Of a stretch of 64,000 bases of DNA, positions 57,893 to 64,000 are shown piece by piece. Origin of the DNA: Carnobacterium sp. 17-4 (GTDB lineage: Bacteria; Bacillota; Bacilli; Lactobacillales; Carnobacteriaceae); contig NC_015391.1 of NCBI RefSeq assembly GCF_000195575.1, positions 346,501 through 410,500 of the forward strand. The letters run 5' to 3'. The notes under the pieces were generated by a model. It was not told where the DNA came from. It saw only the letters and a program-made list of their open reading frames with translations, and did no database searches. Numbering within the stretch: the stretch's first letter is position 1; every line of letters begins with the position of its first letter. Both the position numbers and the translations under genes were made by a program.

Positions 57893-58207
57893 TTTAAGCG
57901 TGCCTAACGATGTTGGTATAACAATACTTTGAAATGTGTGTCGTACAATTACCACATACTATTGAAGTGAATACATGTAAAATTCAGACCCGAATTTCGT
58001 GGGAATACTTGCGATTTTTGGATCTTTTTTTCTATCTCATTTGTTCTGCAATATCTCTTGTAATTTTCATTGGTTGGACTTATTTTACAAATGGCTGTAT
58101 AATTCCAACTGTTAAAAAATCATTATTGAACGGATATATATATAGTTTGTGTATATACAATTTGGGTGAAGGTATGAGCTAATAGCCCGTTATGGAAGGA
58201 TCGATTA
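57893..58207. other. Intergenic region without a supported gene
   Basis: These 315 nt separate the tRNA from the dus gene. An open frame at 57934-58182 (82 codons, one hydrophobic stretch) exists but has no ribosome site and unusual composition, so I do not call it. There is no clear terminator, repeat or integrase remnant. The final part (58140-58207) is AT-rich and probably holds the dus promoter. Confidence 0.5.
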
Positions 58208-59194
58208 TTGAAAATGAAAGAAAATTTTTGGCAAGATTTGCCACGTCCGTTTTTTGTATTGGCACCGATGGAAGATGTAACGGATGTTGTGTTTCGTCAT
58301 GTAGTGAGTGCAGCAGGTAAACCAGATGTGTTTTTTACAGAGTTTACAAATACCGTTAGTTATTGCCATCCAGAAGGGCGCGATAGTGTACGTGGTCGTT
58401 TAACCTTTACTGAAGATGAACAACCGATGGTAGCTCATATATGGGGAGACGAACCAGAACACTTCCGCCAAATGAGCATTGGTATGGCAGAACAAGGTTT
58501 TAAAGGAATCGATATTAATATGGGCTGCCCGGTACCAAATGTAGCAGGTAAAGGAAAAGGTAGTGGTCTTATTCGTCGTGCTACTGTTGCTGCAGATTTA
58601 ATCCAAGCAGCAAAAACAGGAGGACTACCGGTAAGTGTCAAGACCCGATTGGGTTATACAAATATCGATGAATGGCGTGATTGGTTGACACACGTTTTTG
58701 AACAAGATATTGCTAATCTTTCTATCCATTTACGGACAAGAAAAGAAATGAGTAAGGGCAATGCGCACTGGGAAATGATTTCAGAAATAAAAAAATTGCG
58801 TGATGAAATTGCACCTCAGACACTTTTGACGATTAATGGAGACATTCCAGATCGCGAAACAGGTTTGAAACTTGTTGAAGAATATGGTGTGGACGGCGTT
58901 ATGATTGGGCGTGGTGTTTTTCATAACCCTTATGCATTTGAAAAAGAACCAAAAGAGCACAGCAGCCAAGAATTGCTGAATTTATTTAGATTGCACTTAG
59001 ATCTTTTTGATAAATATACCGTTGATGAACCCCGTGCATTCAGACCACTTCGTCGTTTTTTTAAAATCTATGTTCGTGGTATTCGTGGAGCGAGTGATTT
59101 AAGAGTGCAGTTGATGGAAACAGAAACAACGAATCAAGCCCGTGCATTACTTGATGAATTTGAAGAAAAGAATAAGGATATTTTAGGGGAATAA
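58208..59194 (+). CDS. dus: tRNA-dihydrouridine synthase
   Basis: 328 residues from TTG 58208, seven bases after GGAAGGA; ATG 58214 two codons later is also possible. A flavin TIM-barrel enzyme that reduces uridines in tRNA. Motifs: [13 protein letters not shown] at the N-terminus, [20 protein letters not shown] with the catalytic Cys, VKTRLGY, and [15 protein letters not shown]. The exact Dus subtype and tRNA position cannot be fixed from this reading. It follows a tRNA gene, which may be chance. Confidence 0.92.
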   Translation: MKMKENFWQDLPRPFFVLAPMEDVTDVVFRHVVSAAGKPDVFFTEFTNTVSYCHPEGRDSVRGRLTFTEDEQPMVAHIWGDEPEHFRQMSIGMAEQGFKGIDINMGCPVPNVAGKGKGSGLIRRATVAADLIQAAKTGGLPVSVKTRLGYTNIDEWRDWLTHVFEQDIANLSIHLRTRKEMSKGNAHWEMISEIKKLRDEIAPQTLLTINGDIPDRETGLKLVEEYGVDGVMIGRGVFHNPYAFEKEPKEHSSQELLNLFRLHLDLFDKYTVDEPRAFRPLRRFFKIYVRGIRGASDLRVQLMETETTNQARALLDEFEEKNKDILGE

Positions 59195-59353
59195 AAAGAG
59201 TATCGCTCTATTAAGATTAATTTTTTTATGGTGGATAAAAGATGAAGTAGATAATAACCTTTTAGAAGCTTATGATTTTTTGAATAAAATATTTATGTTA
59301 TAATTATTTTATTGAAAATGATTGAATTGTATTAAAGTTTTTAAGGTTGTTTT
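59195..59353. other. AT-rich intergenic stretch after dus
   Basis: First part of the 319-nt gap before clpP. I see no gene or strong signal; the rest of the gap is taken up by a terminator and the CtsR-controlled promoter. Confidence 0.4.
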
Positions 59354-59388
59354 TGTGATTAGAGTATAAATTCTAATCACTTTTTTTT
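59354..59388 (+). terminator. Terminator upstream of clpP
   Basis: Perfect arms GTGATTAGA (59355-59363) and TCTAATCAC (59372-59380), followed by eight Ts. Confidence 0.9.
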
Positions 59389-59409
59389 CAAAGTTAGCAA
59401 ACGAAAAAA

Positions 59410-59439
59410 ATTGACCTTTTTTGACCAATGGAGTAAAAT
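59410..59439 (+). promoter_or_regulatory. clpP promoter with CtsR operator
   Basis: ATTGACC-TTT-TTTGACC (59410-59426) is the CtsR heptad direct repeat, read on the complementary strand. It overlaps the -35 TTGACC (59411-59416), which pairs with TAAAAT (59434-59439) at 17-nt spacing. This predicts heat-shock derepression of clpP. Confidence 0.85.
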
Positions 59440-59513
59440 ATACTTAGTAACTCATAGTGTGAATCGTTTAATTGCACTATAAAAGAAACGAATAATTGAG
59501 GAGGAAACAAATT

Positions 59514-60107
59514 ATGAATTTAGTCCCTACAGTAATCGAACAGTCATCAAGAGGTGAACGTGCCTATGACATTTACTCACGTCTTTTAAAAGACCGTATT
59601 ATCATGTTAAGTGGTCCAGTAGACGATGATCTAGCAAATGCTGTAATCGCTCAGCTATTATTTTTAGATGCACAAGATTCTGAAAAAGATATTTATATTT
59701 ATATTAATTCTCCAGGTGGTAGTGTAACTGCTGGTTTAGCGATTTTTGATACAATGAACTTTATTAAAGCAGATGTACAAACTATAGCAATGGGAATGGC
59801 TGCTTCAATGGGTAGTTTCTTATTGACAGCTGGTACAAAAGGAAAACGTTACGCATTACCGAATGCTGAAATTATGATTCACCAACCATCAGGCGGATCT
59901 CAAGGGCAAGCTACTGAAATTGAAATTGCTGCTCGTCACATTCTTAATACACGTGAACGCTTGAATAAAATTTTATCAGATCGCACAGGACAACCGATTG
60001 AAGTAATCAAACGCGATACAGATCGTGATAACTATATGTCTGCAGAAGATGCAAAAGCTTATGGTTTGATTGATGAAATCATGGAAAACAGCTCAGCTTT
60101 AAGCTAA
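59514..60107 (+). CDS. clpP: ATP-dependent Clp protease proteolytic subunit
   Basis: 197 residues from ATG 59514, nine bases after GAGGAGG. The catalytic triad is S98 (GMAASMGS), H123 (IMIHQPSGG) and D172 (DRDNYM), the usual positions. It forms the 14-mer barrel fed by ClpC, ClpX or ClpE, and degrades misfolded and regulatory proteins. A CtsR operator covers its promoter. A single-gene unit with its own terminator. Confidence 0.97.
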   Translation: MNLVPTVIEQSSRGERAYDIYSRLLKDRIIMLSGPVDDDLANAVIAQLLFLDAQDSEKDIYIYINSPGGSVTAGLAIFDTMNFIKADVQTIAMGMAASMGSFLLTAGTKGKRYALPNAEIMIHQPSGGSQGQATEIEIAARHILNTRERLNKILSDRTGQPIEVIKRDTDRDNYMSAEDAKAYGLIDEIMENSSALS

Positions 60108-60151
60108 ATAGTGTAGACTCGTTTAGATAAGTAATATAAGTGAAGAGTAAA

Positions 60152-60192
60152 GAAAAAAGAGATTAGAGCAACGCTTCAGTCTCTTTTTTTTT
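60152..60192 (+). terminator. Terminator after clpP
   Basis: AAAAAAGAGA and TCTCTTTTTT arms around an 18-nt loop, followed by Ts. Confidence 0.8.
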
Positions 60193-60230
60193 GCTCTATT
60201 AGTCAGTGAAATGATTATAAGTTGAATCCA

Positions 60231-60259
60231 TTTAATTGATCCAATATTATCTGTATAAT
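60231..60259 (+). promoter_or_regulatory. Promoter of the DsbA-like gene
   Basis: TTTAAT (60231-60236), 17-nt spacer, TATAAT (60254-60259); start codon about 33 nt further. Confidence 0.55.
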
Positions 60260-60291
60260 AGAATTAACAAGTGAAAAAGGGAGGATATTTG

Positions 60292-60819
60292 ATGGATATC
60301 AGTAACATAAAGGCAGACAAAGTAAATACCGCTTATGGAATTAAAATTGGAAGTGATGACGCTCCAGTTAAAGTGATTGAATTTATTAATTTAAAATGCC
60401 CTTATTGCAAAATGTGGTATGAAGATTCAAAAGATGTATTAACCGAATATGTTTTTGCTGGGAAAGTACAGCGAATCATTAAGCATTTTGATAAAGAAAA
60501 ACCGAGTTTAAAAAAAGGGAATATTGTGCACCGTTATTTAGATTATTCAAATCCTGAAAAAGCGCTTGAAGACATCGATTTCTTTTTTGCTCACCAAGAT
60601 GAGTGGGGAAATTTAGAATCGTTTGATGATATAGCTGCTTATGTAGTTGAGAAAAGAAAATTAACCTTACAATCAAATGAATTGGCAGCTCAAGAAATTA
60701 TCCAAGAGGCGAACCAAGCAAATGTTGTATTTGTACCAACCGTGTTTATTGGTGAAGAAATTTTTGATGAGCATATTACGCAACAAGAACTCAAAAACTT
60801 GATTGAAGCGCGCATTTAA
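60292..60819 (+). CDS. DsbA-like thioredoxin-fold protein
   Basis: 175 residues from ATG 60292, six bases after GGGAGGA; GTG 60271 upstream would start before the ribosome site. Active-site CPYC at residues 36-39 after an EFINLK strand, a helical insert (about 60-120), and a cis-proline strand NVVFVPTVFIGEE. It has no signal peptide, so it should work in the reducing cytoplasm, as a reductase or isomerase rather than a disulfide former. It lies next to clpP but with separate promoter and terminator. Substrate unknown. Confidence 0.85.
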   Translation: MDISNIKADKVNTAYGIKIGSDDAPVKVIEFINLKCPYCKMWYEDSKDVLTEYVFAGKVQRIIKHFDKEKPSLKKGNIVHRYLDYSNPEKALEDIDFFFAHQDEWGNLESFDDIAAYVVEKRKLTLQSNELAAQEIIQEANQANVVFVPTVFIGEEIFDEHITQQELKNLIEARI

Positions 60820-60884
60820 AAAATAGCTTGTGAAAAAGACATATCTTCTACACAATTTTAATGGAAAACTTATAAACATAATAG

Positions 60885-60913
60885 TTGAAAGATTAATAGA
60901 TAACTGGTACAAT
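60885..60913 (+). promoter_or_regulatory. Promoter of the cggR-gap operon
   Basis: TTGAAA (60885-60890), 17-nt spacer, TACAAT (60908-60913). It gives a leader of about 170 nt with a TAGCACT/AGTGCTA hairpin (60935-60953) near its start. Confidence 0.6.
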
Positions 60914-61033
60914 TAACGTTGTGAGAGATGGTAATAGCACTTTTTTAGTGCTACTGTTGAATGATAAGAAAACATGTACAGGAAACTGAAAGTTTGATTT
61001 TCATTTTGATTCTCTTGTTTTTTTAAGTAGCAA

Positions 61034-61073
61034 TGGTCGCTGAACGACTAACGCGGTCACAAAGCGACCAACG
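61034..61073 (+). promoter_or_regulatory. Putative CggR operator: two 19-bp repeats at 20-bp period
   Basis: GGTC-N7-GACTAACG (61035-61053) and GGTC-N7-GACCAACG (61055-61073). The two-copy, 20-bp-spaced inverted half-site design equals that of the Bacillus CggR operator (CGGGAC-N6-GTC repeats), although the bases differ. It lies between promoter and cggR, where CggR acts as a roadblock. Confidence 0.6.
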
Positions 61074-61089
61074 TAGGAAGAGGTCGCTT

Positions 61090-62127
61090 ATGCAAAATGT
61101 ATTATCTGTTATTGAAGAAGTCATTCCAGATATCATGTATACACTGCAGAATCGTTACCACATTTTGCGCAATGTTTTTTTATTGGGTCCTGTTGGAAGA
61201 AGAGTTGTATCTGATCGTATGGGGATTACAGAACGTGTTCTACGTACAGAATCAGAAGGCTTAAAGAAACAAGGGCTGATAAAAACTTCAAAAATGGGAA
61301 TGGAGCTAACCGAAAAAGGGGAATCCGTTTACCACCAATTAGATCAGTTAATGGGTCAACTTTTGGGGATGAAAGAGAAAGAGAAAAAACTCGCTTCTTA
61401 TTTGGAGATTGAACACTGTGTGATTATTTCTGGTGATGTAGATGAACAGTCGAAATTACATGAAGAGATGGGTCGTGCTGCAGTAGAAGCTTTAGACTTT
61501 TTACTTCCGGAAGGCGATAATATTATTGCTATTATGGGTGGTACTACTATGGCAGAAGCGGCAAATCAAATGAATGAAACTCTTTCTCGCAAAAGAAAGT
61601 TAATGTTTGTTCCTGCCAGAGGTGGATTAGGAGAATCAGTCGATATTCAAGCTAATTCAATTAGTGCTTTAATGGCACAAAAAACAGGTGGCAAAAACCG
61701 TGTTCTTTATGTTCCGGAACAAGTAAGCGTAGAAACATATAAACCGCTATTACAAGAACCGGGAATAAAAAAAACACTTAAGCTGGTTGATGATGCGAAT
61801 TGTGTTTTATATGGCATCGGAGACGCTAAGCTTATGGCAGAACGCAGAGGGATGAAAGAAGAGGTTCTAGCTCTGATTGAAACTAAAGCAGCAGTTGGGG
61901 AAGCGTTTGGAGAATTTTACAATCAGTCTGGTGAAGTGGTCTATAAAATACCACGCATTGGTTTGCAATCTGGAAAACTGGCAGATATTGCTAGTGTGAT
62001 CGCAGTAGCTGGTGGTAAATCCAAAGCAAAAGCAATTGAGGCTCATATGAAAAAGGCACCACGCCATACGTGGCTCATCACAGATGAGGGTGCTGCTAAC
62101 GAGATTTTAACAGGGATAACCCTTTAA
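61090..62127 (+). CDS. cggR: Central glycolytic genes regulator CggR (SorC family)
   Basis: 345 residues from ATG 61090, eleven bases after AGGAAG; an in-frame ATG at 61033 would translate the operator-like repeat and is rejected, because homologues begin near MQNVLSVIEEV. An N-terminal winged helix (GPVGRRVVSDRMGITERVL) is followed by a SorC sugar-phosphate-binding domain (AIMGGTTMAEAANQM; GIGDAKLMAERRG). In Bacillus CggR represses the gapA operon until fructose-1,6-bisphosphate binds. Here gap follows 41 nt later and pgk after it. Confidence 0.93.
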   Translation: MQNVLSVIEEVIPDIMYTLQNRYHILRNVFLLGPVGRRVVSDRMGITERVLRTESEGLKKQGLIKTSKMGMELTEKGESVYHQLDQLMGQLLGMKEKEKKLASYLEIEHCVIISGDVDEQSKLHEEMGRAAVEALDFLLPEGDNIIAIMGGTTMAEAANQMNETLSRKRKLMFVPARGGLGESVDIQANSISALMAQKTGGKNRVLYVPEQVSVETYKPLLQEPGIKKTLKLVDDANCVLYGIGDAKLMAERRGMKEEVLALIETKAAVGEAFGEFYNQSGEVVYKIPRIGLQSGKLADIASVIAVAGGKSKAKAIEAHMKKAPRHTWLITDEGAANEILTGITL

Positions 62128-62168
62128 AATAAATATATTGCATGATTCCTAAAGGAGGAAATCTATTT

Positions 62169-63173
62169 ATGACAGTTAAAGTAGGTATCAACGGTTTTGG
62201 ACGTATTGGACGTCTTGCATTCCGTCGTATTCAAGAATTAGAAGGTATTGAAGTGGTAGCAGTTAACGACTTAACAGATCCAAAAATGTTAGCTCACTTA
62301 TTAAAATATGATACAACACAAGGACGTTTCAACGGTGACGTTGAAGTTAAAGATGGCGCATTTACTGTTAATGGTAAAGACGTTAAAGTTTTAAGCAACC
62401 GTAACCCAGAAGAACTTCCATGGGGAGAGCTTGGAGTTGAAATCGTATTAGAATGTACTGGTTTCTTCACTACTCAAGAAGCTGCTGAATTACACATCAA
62501 AGCAGGAGCTAAAAAAGTTGTTATTTCTGCACCAGCAACTGGTAACATGAAAACAATCGTTTACAATGTAAACCACGAAATTCTTGACGGTTCTGAAACA
62601 GTTATCTCTGGTGCTTCTTGTACTACTAACTGTTTAGCTCCTATGGCTCAAGTACTAAATGACAAATTTGGTATTGAATTAGGATTAATGACAACTATCC
62701 ACGCTTACACAGGTGACCAAAATACATTAGATGCTCCACATCCAAAAGGCGACTTCCGTCGTGCTCGTGCTGCAGCAGCTAATATTATTCCTAACACAAC
62801 TGGTGCTGCTAAAGCAATCGGTGAAGTATTACCAGAATTAAAAGGTAAATTAGATGGAGCTGCACAACGTGTTCCTGTTGCTGCTGGTTCATTAACTGAA
62901 TTACAAACAGTATTAAGAACAAAAGTAACTGCTGAAGAAGTAGATGCAGCAATGAAAGCAGCTGCTAACGAATCTTACGGATATACTGAAGACGCAATCG
63001 TTTCTTCTGATATCTTAGGAATGTCATTCGGTTCATTATACGATGCAACACAAACGAAAGTTATCACTGTTGGTGACAAACAAATCGTTAAAACTGTTGC
63101 TTGGTATGACAACGAAATGTCATATACTTCACAATTAATTCGTACTTTAGAATACTTTGCTAAATTAGGTTAA
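62169..63173 (+). CDS. gap: Glyceraldehyde-3-phosphate dehydrogenase
   Basis: 334 residues from ATG 62169, ten bases after AAAGGAGG. NAD-binding [14 protein letters not shown] at the N-terminus; catalytic C151 in [11 protein letters not shown]; later SWYDNE-type end ([13 protein letters not shown]). It makes 1,3-bisphosphoglycerate in glycolysis. Codon use looks like that of a highly expressed gene (many GTT, GCT, GGT, CGT, AAC, CAC). Cotranscribed with cggR; a hairpin separates it from pgk. Confidence 0.97.
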   Translation: MTVKVGINGFGRIGRLAFRRIQELEGIEVVAVNDLTDPKMLAHLLKYDTTQGRFNGDVEVKDGAFTVNGKDVKVLSNRNPEELPWGELGVEIVLECTGFFTTQEAAELHIKAGAKKVVISAPATGNMKTIVYNVNHEILDGSETVISGASCTTNCLAPMAQVLNDKFGIELGLMTTIHAYTGDQNTLDAPHPKGDFRRARAAAANIIPNTTGAAKAIGEVLPELKGKLDGAAQRVPVAAGSLTELQTVLRTKVTAEEVDAAMKAAANESYGYTEDAIVSSDILGMSFGSLYDATQTKVITVGDKQIVKTVAWYDNEMSYTSQLIRTLEYFAKLG

Positions 63174-63210
63174 TCTTTAACGAGAAACTTAAATTAGGAT
63201 AGAGAATAGT

Positions 63211-63250
63211 AAAAAGCGGGGAGGCAGCGCGCTTCCTCGCTTTTCTTTTT
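63211..63250 (+). terminator. Hairpin between gap and pgk
   Basis: AAAAGCGGGGAGGC (63212-63225) pairs with GCTTCCTCGCTTTT (63231-63244) with wobble pairs, then a broken T run. Likely a partial terminator or processing site that lets some transcripts reach pgk. Confidence 0.7.
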
Positions 63251-63298
63251 TCAAAGATTAGTATTTACACATAATTACTCTTTAGAGGAGGAACCTTA

Positions 63299-64000
63299 AT
63301 GGTAAAAAAAGTTGTAACTGATTTAGACCTTAATGGTAAAAAAGTTTTAGTGCGTGCAGACTTCAACGTTCCAATGAAAGACGGAGTTATTACTAATGAC
63401 AACCGTATTCAAGCAGCATTGCCAACTATTCAATATATTATTGAACAAGGTGGGAAAGTAGTGTTATTCTCTCACTTAGGAAAAGTAAAAACTGAAGAAG
63501 ATAAAGAAGGTAAAAGTTTACGTCCAGTCGCTGATCGTTTAAGCGAATTATTAGGAAAAGATGTAACATTTGTACCTGAAACACGTGGCGAAGTATTAGA
63601 AACTGCTATTGCTGGATTAAACACTGGTGATGTATTAGTAGTTGAAAATACACGTTTTGAAGACATCGATGGTAAAAAAGAAAGCAAAAATGATCCTGAA
63701 CTTGGGAAATATTGGGCTGGCTTAGGCGATGTTTTTGTTAATGATGCATTTGGTACGGCTCACCGTGCGCATGCTTCTAACGTAGGGATTGCTTCAAATC
63801 TTGAAAGTGCTGCTGGCTTCTTGATGGATAAAGAAATCAAATTTATCGGTGGCGCAGTTGACGAACCTAAACGTCCATTCGTGGCAATTTTAGGTGGAGC
63901 AAAAGTTAGTGATAAGATTGGTGTTATCGAAAACTTATTAAGCAAAGCAGATAAAGTTCTTATCGGTGGCGGAATGACGTATACTTTCTATGCTGCAAAA
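63299..64000 (+). CDS. pgk: Phosphoglycerate kinase, 3'-truncated by the window
   Basis: 234 codons are visible from ATG 63299, eight bases after GAGGAGG; the frame is open at the window edge, and full-length Pgk is about 395 residues. It makes ATP and 3-phosphoglycerate from 1,3-bisphosphoglycerate. Motifs seen: [14 protein letters not shown] at the N-terminus, [26 protein letters not shown] and [15 protein letters not shown]. It continues the glycolytic cluster after gap. Confidence 0.97.
   Translation, partial: MVKKVVTDLDLNGKKVLVRADFNVPMKDGVITNDNRIQAALPTIQYIIEQGGKVVLFSHLGKVKTEEDKEGKSLRPVADRLSELLGKDVTFVPETRGEVLETAIAGLNTGDVLVVENTRFEDIDGKKESKNDPELGKYWAGLGDVFVNDAFGTAHRAHASNVGIASNLESAAGFLMDKEIKFIGGAVDEPKRPFVAILGGAKVSDKIGVIENLLSKADKVLIGGGMTYTFYAAK

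Noticed and set aside
57934-58182. 82-codon open frame between tRNA-Arg and dus
   Set aside because: No ribosome-binding site before the start, no recognisable domain, odd amino-acid mix; probably chance.
60935-60953. TAGCACT/AGTGCTA hairpin in the cggR leader as a terminator
   Set aside because: No T run follows the stem, so termination is unlikely; it may stabilise the leader.
61033-61089. ATG 61033 as start of cggR
   Set aside because: It would translate the operator-like repeats into a basic peptide not shared with the family; ATG 61090 has a ribosome site.
1-64000. A search for CRISPR arrays, insertion sequences, toxin-antitoxin or defence islands
   Set aside because: Reading both strands I saw no repeated spacers, transposase, or defence-type gene; the window is core genome.

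Overview
The window is an ordinary, densely packed chromosomal core segment of a low-GC Gram-positive bacterium. The sequence is visibly AT-rich, Shine-Dalgarno sites are strong, and several starts are TTG or GTG. The gene order and protein flavour (hprK-lgt-gpsA-galU, rapZ-yvcK-whiA, cggR-gap-pgk, ftsEX beside a PcsB/CwlO-type hydrolase, a liaXYZ-like operon) fit the Lactobacillales. My best guess is Carnobacteriaceae, probably Carnobacterium or a close relative; this is an inference from recognition, not from a search. I see no phage, insertion sequence, CRISPR array, plasmid gene or pseudogene.

Layout. 1-6.5 kb: 3' part of tex, sprT, a beta-helix protein of unknown role, and NAD salvage/synthesis (pncB, nadE). 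6.6-9.5 kb: a polyprenyl-type glycosyltransferase and an LTA-synthase-like sulfatase-fold enzyme. 9.5-12.2 kb: amino-sugar operon nagA-nagB-nagR with an evident NagR operator. 12.3-15.3 kb: tagO-like transferase converging on an LCP ligase gene, then an IMPACT/YigZ protein. 15.4-18.5 kb: degV and the competence pair comFA-comFC. 18.6-23.2 kb: hpf, secA, and prfB with a programmed +1 frameshift. 23.5-27.8 kb: ftsE-ftsX, a secreted coiled-coil NlpC/P60 hydrolase, and a MinJ-like PDZ membrane protein.

27.8-40.4 kb is a large phosphate locus: phoP-phoR, then two complete Pst transporter/PhoU operons (pstS1 | pstC1A1B1-phoU1 and pstS2C2A2B2B3-phoU2), each preceded by 11-bp-periodic PhoP-box-like repeats. 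The first binding protein, PstS1, has its halves in the reverse order from PstS2, meaning it looks circularly permuted. This is the most unusual thing I found in the window.

40.5-47 kb: a YfbR-like HD nucleotidase, uvrA (without uvrB next to it) and a liaX-liaY-liaZ-like envelope-stress operon. 47.1-50.9 kb: hprK-lgt-gpsA-galU. 51-54.5 kb: a TPR protein, trxB and pgcA. 54.7-57.6 kb: rapZ-yvcK-whiA. 57.8 kb: tRNA-Arg(CCG), then a 315-nt stretch I cannot assign. 58.2-60.8 kb: a dihydrouridine synthase, clpP under a CtsR operator, and a DsbA-like protein. 61-64 kb: cggR (with a two-repeat, 20-bp-period operator-like element just before it), gap and the 5' part of pgk, which runs off the window.

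Themes. Much of the window concerns the cell envelope: tagO, LCP, the LTA-like enzyme, lgt, galU/pgcA, ftsEX-hydrolase and liaXYZ. GalU and PgcA together make UDP-glucose from glucose-6-phosphate. The regulatory sites recognised (NagR, PhoP, CtsR, CggR, cre-like, LiaR-like) are read from pattern and position only.
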